Part shown: piece by piece, positions 38,437 through 48,790 of the stretch | Layout: the number at the start of each line of letters is the position of its first letter | How positions within the stretch are numbered: position 1 is the first letter of the stretch | Source: Rickettsia bellii RML369-C | GTDB lineage: Bacteria > Pseudomonadota > Alphaproteobacteria > Rickettsiales > Rickettsiaceae | NCBI RefSeq assembly: GCF_000012385.1 | Contig: NC_007940.1 | Coordinates: 1 to 64,000 of the forward strand | Length of the DNA: 64,000 nucleotides | Direction: 5' to 3' | Program-made: the position numbers and the translations under genes | Notes under the pieces: model-generated | Told to the model about the DNA's origin: nothing | Databases searched by the model: none | The model's input: only the letters and a program-made list of their open reading frames with translations

Positions 38437-38561
38437 GATGTCATCCTGCGGCGGCTTTGTTTGCGTGGATCGAAAAGCACCCTGGGTGTCATACCGTGGC
38501 TTGTCCACGGTATGACAGGAGGAAATGATCCACGCAAACAAAGCCGCCACGGGGTGACATC
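38437..38561 (+). repeat. Nested double palindrome (RPE within RPE-type arms)
   Basis: The outer arms GATGTCATCCTGCGGCGGCT onward and their complement ending CCGCCACGGGGTGACATC enclose GCGTGGATC...GATCCACGC. A second hairpin in the middle is TGTCATACCGTGGCTTGTCC and ACGGTATGACA. The whole 125 bases can form a single long hairpin between the divergent mnmE and glutamate dehydrogenase genes. Confidence 0.8.
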
Positions 38562-38670
38562 GAATATACTAATAACTCTTCTACAAAGCTTTAAAGCAGA
38601 AGAGTATTGTTTATTAAATAATATATAATATAATAACAAATTAAATAAGCTATATTTACTTGAGAAAATC

Positions 38671-41600
38671 ATGACGCCAAAAACACCTCTTTTAGATTCC
38701 GGTCGGTTAAACTGTCAAATACCAAACCATAAAGCTAAAATTTTAGAACTTAGCAAAAAACAGGAGTCAAATTCTTTATATGTCGAATTTATTGAAAAAT
38801 TTTTGAGTTATATTCCTATTGATTATGATTTTGAGAATAAACAAAAACTATTTTTTGATTTTGCCGATGAAGCTTTTAACTTTTTTAAGTATAGAGAAAA
38901 AGGCGAGAGAAAAATATCAATAACAAATACTGTTATTGAAAACGATCCAGCAATAAATGTGTTAATATTGCTTGATAATAAACCTCATATTGTTGATTTT
39001 ATCGTATGTCTTCTTAAGAATAAAGCACTGCAAACTAAATTTTTGCTGCATCCGGTAATAAAATGTACTCGTGATAGTAAAGGCAACCTAGAAAAAATAT
39101 TAGAAAATTCAGCTGCAGAAGAAAAATCAGAATCTATATTACATTTAACAATCCTCGGAAATTTTGATGATAGTGCAGCTAATTTACTAATAAAAACTAT
39201 AAATGATAGGCTAGATGAGCTTGAGGAAAGCCATAATGCCTTGCCAAATATGCAGGCAAAGCTCCAAGATTTATCTAAAAATATAATCGATAATGAGAAA
39301 CTGAATTCCATAGAGGCTAAAGAATTTTTAAGTTGGTTACAAAATGATAATTTAATTTTATTAGGTATTATTGATTTTGAAGTAAATTCTACAAAATTAA
39401 GTAACAAGATTGGGACAACAAAAATATGGCAAGAAGTAAAAGATGAAATTGAAGATATTGTAAAATGTTCTGCTAGCCCATTATATCAAAACCAGCTAAT
39501 AATACTTGGTAAAATAAATAGTGCCTCGCTTATTCATACAGATAATTTAATTGATTATATTTTAGTAAAGAAATTTGACTCTTCTGGTGAATGTATTTCA
39601 GGAAGTATAATTTTTGGTATATATAACTCAAATATGTATTACCATTCAATAAGTAATATCCCAATTCTTAGGCAGAAATTTAACTTCGTAATAGGGAAAG
39701 CTGGTTTTGCATTATCTGGTTATAATGCTGATAAGTTAAAAATTTTGATGGAGTCCTTACCTCGTGAGGCTTTAATTCAAATTGATCAAGGTGATTTATA
39801 TTGCATGTGTTTGCATATGCTTTCTAGTATGATGAGTAAGAAGCTTAAATTATTCATTCAATATGATTGGTCGAGTTCTTTTCTAAATATTATAATTTTC
39901 TTACCTAGAGAGCGTCTAACTTCTGAAATACATAACATGATAGATTGTTATTTAGCTGAGAAATTCGGCAGTAAAATCCTATCTAACTATATCACTGAAG
40001 TAGTAGGCAGCTTTTCTTATCTTTTTGTCACCCTTGAAGCACAAGATAAGCATAAAATAAATTTTGAAGCGGAAAAAATTCAGCAAGATTTAGATCGTAT
40101 TTCTAGATGTTGGAGTGAAGATTTTTATCTGAAACTTTCTAAAAAATTTGGTGAATATCAAGCAGGAATTAATTTTAAATTATTTGATAATATTTTTCCT
40201 GCTGATTATAGGCAAAAATTTTCTCCTGAAATAGCTTTAACAGATATTGAATATTTAACTGAAGCAAGTAGGAATCAAAGACGCATGTTTAATTTGATTG
40301 CTACAGGTGAATCAGAATTTTATCTAAAAATATATAGCCCGGGAGTTAGTCTTGCTCTTTCTAACATATTGCCACCAATAGAAAATTTAGGATTTAGTGC
40401 AATCGACGAACAGAGCTTTGTAATTAAAGAAGTCGGTGAGATTAAAGAAAGCTGGATATATAATTTTATTTTAACTTCTGTAGTACCGGTAAAAGACAAT
40501 GTTCATGAGCTAAAAATAAATGTTGAAGAAGCCTTAGATAAAATGGTTCTTGGCATGCTTGCTAATGACTATTTAAGTAAATTAATAGTACTTGCCGGTT
40601 TTAACTGGAAGCAAGTTAAACTAGTCAAAGCTCTAACAAGATATTTACATCAAACAGGCTTTAGTTATGGCAAGGGTTATGTGCAATTGACACTTCTTAA
40701 ACATCCTGAATATACGAAAAAATTAGTAAATCTATTTGATATAAAATTTAATCCTAAACATCTCGATCACGACTTCAAAGATATCAAAAAACAATTAAAT
40801 GATTATTTATTAAAAGTTGAAGTAAGTAGTGAGGATAAAGTACTTCGTAGCATGCTTGGTGTTCTTGAGGCTGTTACTAGAACAAATTACTATCAACCTA
40901 ACAAACATTATTTTTCATTTAAGTTCGATTCCTCTAAAGTCCCCCATTTACCTCAGCCAATCCCATTTGCTGAAATATTTGTTTATTCAAGAAGTTTTGA
41001 AGGAGTGCATTTAAGAGGCGGTCCTGTATCACGTGGAGGACTTAGATGGTCAGATAGAGCAGAAGATTATAGATATGAAGTACTTGGGCTTATGAAAGCA
41101 CAAATGACTAAAAATTCTGTTATAGTACCTGTTGGTTCTAAGGGCGGTTTTTATCTTCACTTTACTGATGAGGGATTGAGTCGTGATAAATATATGGAAA
41201 AGGTCGTTGAGTGTTATAAGAATTTCCTTAGAGGCTTACTAGATATAACCGATAACATAGTTGATGGCAAAGTAGTACATCCTCAAGATATTATTATTTA
41301 CGATAAGGAAGATCCATATCTTGTAGTTGCTGCTGATAAAGGAACAGCTTCATTTTCAGATTATGCTAATAGCGTTTCCAGAGAATACAATTATTGGCTT
41401 GATGACGCTTTTGCTTCAGGTGGTTCTGCTGGTTATGACCATAAGAAAATGGCTATTACCTCTAAAGGTGCTTGGATTTCTGTAACTAATCATTTCAAGA
41501 CTTTAGGTATAGATGTACAGAAAGACCCTATCACTGTGACAGGGATAGGCGATATGTCAGGTGACGTATTCGGTAATGGAATGCTTCGCTCAAAAGCTAT

Positions 41601-43423
41601 TAAGCTAGTTGCTGCTTTTAACCATAAGCACATATTTATTGATCCTGAACCTGATCCTTTAACAAGCTTTAATGAGCGTTTACGTCTATTTAATTTAAAA
41701 GGTTCTAACTGGTCTGATTATGATAGTAAGCTGATTTCTAAAGGCGGCGGGATATTTGAGCGTAGTAGTAAATCGGTAAAATTATCGCCAGAAATTAAAA
41801 AATTACTTGATGTAAATGATAGTGAAATATCACCTGAAGAGCTAATTAAAGCTATTTTAAAAGCTGAAGTTGATTTGCTATGGAATGGCGGAATAGGCAC
41901 TTATATTAAAGCAAAAACAGAAAATCATCTAGAGATCGGCGATAAAGCGAATGATAATTTAAGATGTAATGGTGAAGAAATTAGAGCAAAGGTTATTGCG
42001 GAAGGCGGAAATGTTGGTGTATCGCAACGAGGCAGAGTTGAGTATGCCAAAAAAGGCGGACGTATCAATACCGACTTTATTGATAACTCAGCAGGTGTTG
42101 ATTGTTCTGACCATGAAGTAAATATTAAAGTTGCTTTTAGTAATTCTGTTGCTTCCGGTAAGGTTACTTTAGATGAGCGTAACAAGCTGTTAATTGATAT
42201 GACAAAGCAAGTTGAAGAATTGGTTTTAGAGGATAATTATAAGCAAACCGAAGCAATAACGATTATGCAATTATCGCCTACCTTAACAGTCAGTATATTC
42301 AGTCAGTTTATTGATATTTTAGAAGAAGAAAAAATATTAGTACGTGAGAATGAATTTTTACCAACTTCCGAAGAATTAAACAGAAGAGCCATAAACGGGG
42401 AAGTATTAACTCGTCCTGAACTTTGCTTATTACTTTCATATAGTAAAAGATCGGCTTCTCATGAATTACGTAACTCAACCTTTTCTCATGATAAATATTT
42501 TGATTCTTATCTTGTAAATTATTTTCCTAAAATAATGCAAGAGAAGTTTCGGGAGGAAATTTTATCTCATCCTCTTAAGCATGAAATTATTAAAACTGTT
42601 GTAATAAATAAAATAGTTAATCAGCTTGGTGGACCACTTATTAGCATAACAAGACGTGAAACTGGTGCTCCTCTTTGCGATATAATAAGATCATATACTA
42701 TTATTTGTGAAATTTTTGAACTTGATGATATATGGGAAAAGGTAAGTAATCTAGCTACTAATATCGATTATAACATTAAGATTGATATGTTTACTGAGAT
42801 AACAAAATTAATGCGTCGTGGTATTTCTTGGTTTATCAAAAATTTAAAACATCCAATTAATATTAGTAAAACTATAGAAGAGTTTAAAAAACCTGCACAG
42901 AATCTAAGAGAAGTAGTAGGTAATTTACTAGCCGGAGAAGCAAAAATAAAGTTTGAAGAAAAGTTAAACTATTATGTAAGTAACGGAATAGACAAATCAT
43001 TTGCTAAAGATATTCTTACCTTTTGATAGTTTGATTTCGGTATTTGATATAATACATGTAACGAAACAAGTATCAGGTAATGATGAAGAAATGGCAAAAG
43101 CTTATTTTACAATCGGTAATATGTTTAGTTTATACTGGTTACGTAAAACTTGTGATAGACAATTAAACGATTCATATTGGCGTCGTTTGGGTTTACAATC
43201 CTTAAAAGATGACTTATATGACAAACAACGTAGATTATTAATAAAAATTATTAATAAATCTCAAACAACTATTGATTTAGATTTATGGATTGATAATAAT
43301 AAAAGTTTAGTTAAGAATTTTCTTGATTTTATTAAAGAAATTAAATCTCAGGAAGTTATAGACTTAAATGTAATAATTTTAGTAAATAAAAAATTTGAAA
43401 TATTTTTACAAAAACTTGAATAA
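38671..43423 (+). pseudogene. NAD-specific glutamate dehydrogenase, large form, with a frameshift near the 3' end
   Basis: The frame from ATG 38671 gives 1451 residues, ending in DILTF-stop at 43026. The next frame continues as FDSLISVFDIIHVTKQVSG to 43423, which restores a normal length of about 1585. The break fits one extra T in the run at 43021-43024 (TTTT for TTT). Catalytic-domain landmarks are VHLRGGPVSRGGLRWSDRA, KAQMTKNSVIVPVGSKGGF and the later NAD-binding part (IGDMSGDVFGNGMLRS). The enzyme deaminates glutamate, the main carbon source of Rickettsia. Only the last 9% is lost, so activity may remain. It could also be a sequencing slip. Confidence 0.88.
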
Positions 43424-43425
43424 TT

Positions 43426-43782
43426 ATGTCATCAATGCTTAAGCGGACCAGATTAGATTTGGGTAAAACCTTAAACCAAGTATCTCTAGATTTAAAAATT
43501 AGAAAAAAATATTTAATAGCTTTAGAAGAAGGGAAATTAGATGTTTTACCAGGGGAAGTATATGTAAAAGGTTATCTAAAATTATATTTAGATTACCTTA
43601 ACATAAGATATCGTAATGCTGAGCAGTTAGAAACTAAAAAAAATAATGAACAAGAAAAATTATTAAGCAGAAATAAAAATAAAGCCTTAGTAAATTATAG
43701 ACACAAAAAACAGTTGATATTTATGTCTATTGTAATGTTATCTATTATTATAATAATTTATCCATTTATAGAGTTAGCTTAA
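43426..43782 (+). CDS. RodZ-like helix-turn-helix membrane protein, short form
   Basis: 118 residues. Residues 4-70 are the RodZ-type HTH (LKRTRLDLGKTLNQVSLDLK, then ALEEGKLDVLPGEVYVKGYL). One membrane segment follows at about 97-114 (LIFMSIVMLSIIIIIYPF). The periplasmic domain of RodZ is missing. RodZ links MreB to the elongation complex, so a cell-shape role is inferred. It begins three bases after the glutamate dehydrogenase end and is packed against the next two small genes. Confidence 0.78.
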   Translation: MSSMLKRTRLDLGKTLNQVSLDLKIRKKYLIALEEGKLDVLPGEVYVKGYLKLYLDYLNIRYRNAEQLETKKNNEQEKLLSRNKNKALVNYRHKKQLIFMSIVMLSIIIIIYPFIELA

Positions 43783-43785
43783 AAA

Positions 43786-43989
43786 ATGAATAATGAAATA
43801 TTAATGAGCTTAATGCAACAAGTAGAGTATAGGCTTGATAATCTATTAAATGTGCTTGCAAATAATCAATATGAGATCCATAGGTTACAAAATGAAAATA
43901 ATCAACTAAGAAATGATTATGTAAGAATATTAGATCAAATTAACATTTATGTTAATGAACTTGAAGAAATAAAAAAATTACAAAAATAA
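43786..43989 (+). CDS. Small coiled-coil protein next to zapA
   Basis: 67 residues, almost wholly coiled coil (QYEIHRLQNENNQLRNDYVR). It has three bases of space from the rodZ-like gene and two from zapA, so it is surely in the same operon. Size and heptads recall ZapB/DUF904 division proteins, but I see no decisive motif. Involvement in division with ZapA is inferred from position. Confidence 0.65.
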   Translation: MNNEILMSLMQQVEYRLDNLLNVLANNQYEIHRLQNENNQLRNDYVRILDQINIYVNELEEIKKLQK

Positions 43990-43991
43990 TT

Positions 43992-44309
43992 ATGGCAATT
44001 GTTACGATAACGTTAAATAATAAAAACTTTCAATTATATTGTAATAGTGGTGAAGAGGAAAAATTATTATTTTTAGCAAATAAATTAAATGAAAAAATAA
44101 GCGAAATCAAAGCAGTAAATCCGGCTGCATCATTTGATTTGTTGCTTGTTATAGCCCTACTTAATGCTCAATCCGAAATAACACATCTTGCTAATAAGAT
44201 TGAGACCAATAGTCTTCAAAAAAATTCCCAAGACGAAGAAAAATTTGCAGAAACTTTATCCACTATAGCAGGTTATCTAGAAAACCTTGCACGCAAAATG
44301 GAAAAGTGA
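43992..44309 (+). CDS. zapA: Cell division protein ZapA
   Basis: 105 residues. Typical ZapA N-terminal beta part (VTITLNNKNFQLYCNSGEEE), then LLFLANKLNEKISEIKAVNP and a long C-terminal coiled coil. ZapA cross-links FtsZ filaments. As in many proteobacteria, it is followed by what looks like 6S RNA. Confidence 0.87.
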   Translation: MAIVTITLNNKNFQLYCNSGEEEKLLFLANKLNEKISEIKAVNPAASFDLLLVIALLNAQSEITHLANKIETNSLQKNSQDEEKFAETLSTIAGYLENLARKMEK

Positions 44310-44314
44310 TATAT

Positions 44315-44470
44315 TAACGTTTGGCTGCTTGGTTCGTGAGCTTAATATTAGCCTAGGACTACCACTAACTTTAGGACATCGTCCCTGTCTAATACTCATT
44401 TAAGTTTAGATATATGAAGTCCACCTTTACATAAAGGTCTTTGAAGGATTTTAAGTAACGACTAAAGCGG
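44315..44470 (+). ncRNA. ssrS: Probable 6S RNA
   Basis: The non-coding stretch after zapA is where ssrS sits in many proteobacteria. The 5' part (CGTTTGGCTGCTTGG) can pair with the 3' part (CGACTAAAGCGG) with mismatches, CTTAA with TTAAG inside it, and GGACATCGTCC forms an apical hairpin. This gives the long irregular rod expected of 6S. The RNA mimics an open promoter and binds sigma-70 polymerase. Ends are approximate. I did not confirm the bubble sequence, so position carries most of the weight. Confidence 0.5.
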
Positions 44471-44475
44471 TCATT

Positions 44476-44582
44476 TGTCATCCCGTGGCTTGACCACGGG
44501 ATCCAGCATAAAGCGAGATAAATCGAGCTTTTAATATTCGTATTTTTTTACTAGAACCCGTGAATAAATCACGGGATGACAC
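44476..44582 (+). repeat. Intergenic RPE
   Basis: The left arm TGTCATCCCGTGGCTTGACC is followed by ACGGGATCCAGCATAAAGCG, the usual GCGAGATAAATCGAGCTTTT core, and the mutated right arm TAGAACCCGTGAATAAATCA, ending CGGGATGACA. It lies between the 6S-like RNA and the MFS gene. Confidence 0.82.
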
Positions 44583-44606
44583 TGAAAATAACATTACACC
44601 TCTAAA

Positions 44607-45860
44607 ATGAAGAAAAAAAAATCTGCTAATAAAGTGCTTGGTGCATTTTTAGGTACCATCATTGAATATTACGACTATAGCCTATACGGATTTTCTGCTG
44701 CAATTATTGCTGAAAAATTCTTTTCCCCTGCTACGGATCAATTAACAAAACTTGTAAATGTTTTTGCTGTATATGCTATTGCATATCTGTCAAAGCCTCT
44801 TGGAGCTTATATATTTGGACGTATAGGTGATAAATATGGCAGAAAAAAAGCTCTTAGTTTTACGATTATCGGTATTATAATTCCTACCTTAATAATAGGG
44901 TTATTACCTGACTACTCTACCCTTGGAGTTTGGAGTACGATAATCCTTGTTTTATGCCGTTTTATGCAAGGCATATTTATTGCAGGTGAGTATGATGGTG
45001 CTGCAATTTACGTTATTGAACATTTAGGTCCGAAATACCAATTTACCGCTTCAGCTATCACTAGATGTACGGGAGTTATTGGATTATTATCGGGAATTGG
45101 GGTAACTAACTTCTTTAATGCACATATTTTTCCTGATTGGAGTTGGCGTATTCCATTTTTATTGAGCGTACCATTAGGGCTTGTAACTCTTTATTATCGT
45201 CAGAAATTCGATGAGACTCCTGAATTTAAAAAGGCTGGTAGTAATAATTCTATTCAAAAATTTAATGTTTTGATTAGAAAGCAATGGAAGAATATTTTGC
45301 CTCTCATATTTTTAGCAGGAGGCTTTGGAGCAACATATCAAATTGCAATCATTTTCATGAAGCAATATTTACCGCTTGTGCTACCTGCAACCGGCGTTAT
45401 AATGAGTTCTTTTTCGGTATTGGTAGTATTATGCTTTGCTGTTTTTATGCCAATCGCCGGATTTATTGCCGATCGTATTCGTGTTAATATAGTATTAAAA
45501 ACTGCCCTCATATCTACCATTATAGCAAGTATAATTTTTACGATAGCGGTAGAGTATCAAATGACCAATTTAGGGCTTTTTGCTAGCTTAATGCTAGCTG
45601 CTTCAGTTGCTCCGTTTAATGCTCTTGCTCATAGCGTGGTTATTAAATCTTTTGCAGTTAGAGAGCGTTATCGCGTCATAAGTTTTGGGCATACTATAGG
45701 CTCGATGCTAATGTCTGGTACTGCTAATTATATATGTCTATTAGTAATAAAAAAATATAATTTTACCCTATTCCCTATTTTATATATTTGCATTTTCAGC
45801 GTACTAGCTTACTCTATGACGTTATTATATGATAGAGATAATCAAGTAAGTAATAATTAA
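44607..45860 (+). CDS. MFS transporter, proline/betaine (ProP-like) family, second copy
   Basis: 417 residues with twelve membrane segments. IEYYDYSLYGFSAAIIAEKF is the symporter hallmark, with GRIGDKYGRKKALSFTIIG (motif A) and RFMQGIFIAGEYDGAAIYV following. It is paralogous to the transporter at 18422-19666 but clearly divergent. The substrate is unknown: a host-derived osmolyte or organic acid. The ATG at 44607 is used; there is no clear ribosome site. Confidence 0.88.
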   Translation: MKKKKSANKVLGAFLGTIIEYYDYSLYGFSAAIIAEKFFSPATDQLTKLVNVFAVYAIAYLSKPLGAYIFGRIGDKYGRKKALSFTIIGIIIPTLIIGLLPDYSTLGVWSTIILVLCRFMQGIFIAGEYDGAAIYVIEHLGPKYQFTASAITRCTGVIGLLSGIGVTNFFNAHIFPDWSWRIPFLLSVPLGLVTLYYRQKFDETPEFKKAGSNNSIQKFNVLIRKQWKNILPLIFLAGGFGATYQIAIIFMKQYLPLVLPATGVIMSSFSVLVVLCFAVFMPIAGFIADRIRVNIVLKTALISTIIASIIFTIAVEYQMTNLGLFASLMLAASVAPFNALAHSVVIKSFAVRERYRVISFGHTIGSMLMSGTANYICLLVIKKYNFTLFPILYICIFSVLAYSMTLLYDRDNQVSNN

Positions 45861-45861
45861 A

Positions 45862-47037
45862 ATGAAAAATATTGTGTATCTGTACTTATTAATGTGTATT
45901 TTAGCTATTTCGCAATTTACATAAACCCAGGGAGGTAAAGGTGTTTATCCTATATATCAAGAAATGAAAAAAATAGGGTATAACGTTAAGGTAGTAGCTA
46001 TTCCTTTATATAACGGTTGGTATCATTTACCTATAGATAAAGAATTTATGGAAAATTTTGACAAAGAGGATGTTATATACCCTTGTGGAATAGATGAACC
46101 ATATACCAAATGTTTAGGTATAGAATCATATAAACCTGATTACATTTTTGTACAAAATCCTTATAATGCTTATAGTAATTCAATTTTAGATCCTTATTTT
46201 GTAAATACAACTCTCAAAAAGATTGCAAAAAAAATAGTATATATACCTTATGGTCCCCATATTTTTCATCAAGAATTTATAAATGATAAAGAATTACCAA
46301 ATTTTGTAGATTTAGTATTTGTTGATTCAGAAAGTACACAAAATATTTATATTGAAAAATACGGATTTAAAAAAGACAATGTCATTGTTTCAGGATATTA
46401 CACTTATAAAGAAATACGAGATATTATGAATAATAATATTAAAGTAGATCGACCTGAAACTATATTATGGTTACCGAGATGGACTTTAAATTTTAAACAT
46501 CGTGATCTATTTGAAAGTGGCTCTACTTTCTTAAATTATCATTATTTTTTCTATAATTATGCATTAAAAAATCCAAATATACATTTTATTATAAGACCAC
46601 ATCCATCGTTGTTGTTTGTAATCAGTAATCAAAACCTTTTAACTCAAGAAGAATTAGATCAAATTTTTGAAAAATTTAGAAGCTTACTAAATGTTACCGT
46701 ATCTGATAGTACCTATGTACCTTTGGTAAACGATATAATGAAATCGGATGTTATAATAAGTGATGGTACTTCTGCACTTGCAGAAGTAGTAGTAGCTGAC
46801 AAGCCTATTATATATTTAAGTGATGGCTGGAATAATGAATTTAATAGTAATAAATTATCAAAAGAATTAAAAAAATATGTTTATTTAGCTTATAGTCATA
46901 CTGAGATTATAGATTACATAGGAAAAATAAGGCAAAATAATTATACCCTTTCGGGTAATAGAGAAGAATTTAAAAAAATACTTGATCCTGTGGAAAATCC
47001 TGCAAAATTTATTGCTGAATATTTACTGAATAACTAA
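45862..47037 (+). pseudogene. CDP-glycerol glycerophosphotransferase-like protein with an in-frame stop
   Basis: ATG 45862 opens a frame that stops at codon 21 (TAA 45922-45924) and then continues in the same frame as GGKGVYPIYQEMKKIGYNVK to 47037. The downstream ATG 45964 alone would give 357 residues. Features are YIPYGPHIFHQEFINDK, ETILWLPRWTLNFKHRD, HFIIRPHPSLL and VIISDGTSALAEVVVADKPI, the pattern of TagB/TagF-like and related glycan enzymes. Such enzymes add polyol-phosphate to surface glycans. The first 34 codons are separated by the stop, so the original gene is probably inactivated, unless translation restarts at 45964. Confidence 0.72.
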
Positions 47038-47043
47038 ATATAA

Positions 47044-47445
47044 TTAAGACTTCTTTTTAAACATCTCTAGCATTCTTTTTGTGACTATGAATCCGCCAAA
47101 GATATTGATAGATGCAAGCAGTGTTGCAAAAATCCCTAGCAAGCCAGAAAAACCAAAAGCACTACTACTTGCTGCTATCATAGAGCTTAGCACTATAATA
47201 CCTGAAATAGCGTTAGTGATCGACATAAGAGGAGTATGTAATGCTGGAGTTACTTTCCATACTACATAATAGCCTACAAAAGAAGCTAGTACAAAAACTG
47301 TTATAGCAAACACTAAAGGATCAATAGTAGAAGCTGCAACTTGCGAGCTGCCATCTATCACTAAATCTTTTAATTTATCTGATAGTTCTTGGGTATTTTG
47401 AGCAATTTCACTAGCTTGCTTAGCTATTATTGGTAATTGATTCAT
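47044..47445 (-). CDS. pntAB: NAD(P) transhydrogenase subunit alpha part 2 (membrane)
   Basis: 133 residues from ATG 47445 ([16 protein letters not shown]). The longer frame to 47517 reads into an RPE1 repeat and is rejected. Three to four hydrophobic segments ([40 protein letters not shown]) match the alpha-subunit membrane piece that forms part of the proton channel. It lies downstream of pntAA; pntB is at 22910. Confidence 0.92.
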   Translation of the reverse strand: MNQLPIIAKQASEIAQNTQELSDKLKDLVIDGSSQVAASTIDPLVFAITVFVLASFVGYYVVWKVTPALHTPLMSITNAISGIIVLSSMIAASSSAFGFSGLLGIFATLLASINIFGGFIVTKRMLEMFKKKS

Positions 47446-47479
47446 ATTTTTTCTTTTGGTTGTGTTATGTATTAAGTAT

Positions 47480-47616
47480 GTGGTGAGATATACGAAGATC
47501 AACTTGGAAAAGAGCAAGGAGTCTATAAGTCGAGGAGCGGAGCGTACACTTTAGTACGTGAGCACCACAGATCTTATAAGACGACGTAGCCAATTTTTCA
47601 AGTTCATCGAGTATAC
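47480..47616 (-). repeat. RPE1-family dispersed repeat between pntAA and pntAB
   Basis: Read on the minus strand it starts TATACTCGATGAACTTGAAA, continues TTGGCTACGTCGTC, CTCACGTACTAAAGTGTACG, then GACTCC and CTTTTCCAAG. It matches 11595-11725 along its length and the coding insert near 52505-52615 in the CACGTACTAAAGTGTA core. It splits the pntAA-pntAB pair and starts within a few bases of the pntAA stop. Confidence 0.7.
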
Positions 47617-48728
47617 TTCTCGTTCACAATTTTGCCATCCTTAGTAACCAACATAGACTGCACTAACTCATCATCCATATTAAGTTTGTCGTCTTGGAGT
47701 GCGTAATTTAAAAAATTATATAAATTCTTAGAATATAATTTTGAGCTATCAGTTGCAATTTTAGCAGCAAGGTTTGATAAACCTATTATAGTAACACCGT
47801 GTTTAGTAATGATTTTATCAAGTTCCGAGCCTTCAACATTTCCGCCCGTTGCGGTTGCTATATCAACAATAATCGATCCGTGTCTCATTGATTTTAGCAT
47901 TTTGTCTGTAACAAGCAAAGGTGCTTTTTTTCCAGGAATTTGTGCAGTAGTAATAACTATATCATAGTTTTTAATGATTTTTGCTAAAAATTCCTCTTGT
48001 TTAGCTTTATAGCTTTCAGAGCTTTCCCCAGCATAGCCTGATTTATCTTGTAGATCCTCTTGCAGTTCTGGCGAAACAAATTTAGCCCCTAAACTCTCTA
48101 CCTGTTCTTTTGTTGCCGATCTTACATCGTATCCTGCAACGACGCTACCAAGTCTTTTTGCTGTTGCAATTGCTTGTAGCCCTGCAACACCGATACCAAG
48201 TATTAGAGTTTTACAAGGTGAAACAGTGCCTGCTGCCGTCATCATCATTGGAAAAGCTTTGGTATAATGATAGCTCGCTTCAATTACTGCCCTATATCCT
48301 ACTAAATTACTTTGCGAAGATAGAGCATCCATATTTTGAGCTTTAGTAATTCTTGGCACTAGCTCCATTGCAAAGCTAGTTAGATTTTTTTTAGCTGCTG
48401 CTTTAATATATTCGTGATTCAAATAAGGCGATAGAAGCCCGATAATAACAGCCCCTTTTTTAGCAAATTCAAGTTCACTATATTTATCGCTAACAGGGGA
48501 TGGTTGAACCTTTAATATAATATCAGCATCAGAAATAATTTCGAGTGGTACAGCCGATATTTTAGCACCTACTGCTATATATTCTTCATCAAGAAAGCCG
48601 GCATGAACTCCTATATCTTTCTCGACAGTAACAGCAAAGCCTTTTTTAACCAAAAGGCTAGCTACTTCAGGTGTTATAGCAACTCGTGTTTCGTGCTTTA
48701 CTTTTTCTCTTAAGGCAACAATTTTCAT
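47604..48728 (-). CDS. pntAA: NAD(P) transhydrogenase subunit alpha part 1 (NAD-binding)
   Basis: 374 residues, the soluble domain I. Markers are KHETRVAITPEVASLLVKKG at the start, the nucleotide-binding glycine motif (ILGIGVAGLQAIATAKRLG), AGYDVR, and QIPGKKAPLLVT in the mobile loop. It binds NAD(H) and hands hydride to NADP in PntB. The stop codon lies within or beside an RPE1 repeat. Confidence 0.95.
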   Translation of the reverse strand: MKIVALREKVKHETRVAITPEVASLLVKKGFAVTVEKDIGVHAGFLDEEYIAVGAKISAVPLEIISDADIILKVQPSPVSDKYSELEFAKKGAVIIGLLSPYLNHEYIKAAAKKNLTSFAMELVPRITKAQNMDALSSQSNLVGYRAVIEASYHYTKAFPMMMTAAGTVSPCKTLILGIGVAGLQAIATAKRLGSVVAGYDVRSATKEQVESLGAKFVSPELQEDLQDKSGYAGESSESYKAKQEEFLAKIIKNYDIVITTAQIPGKKAPLLVTDKMLKSMRHGSIIVDIATATGGNVEGSELDKIITKHGVTIIGLSNLAAKIATDSSKLYSKNLYNFLNYALQDDKLNMDDELVQSMLVTKDGKIVNEKYTR

Positions 48729-48790
48729 AAATACTATTTGTTTTAAGTATATAACTAAGGTATTTTAAACATAATTTACAATATAAAACA

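Noticed and set aside
38412-38672. 87-residue N-terminal extension of mnmE
   Set aside because: It is translated palindrome sequence. MnmE starts at METIF at 38411 in the family.
43001-43423. Separate small gene after glutamate dehydrogenase
   Set aside because: It is the end of the same enzyme in another frame, not an independent gene.
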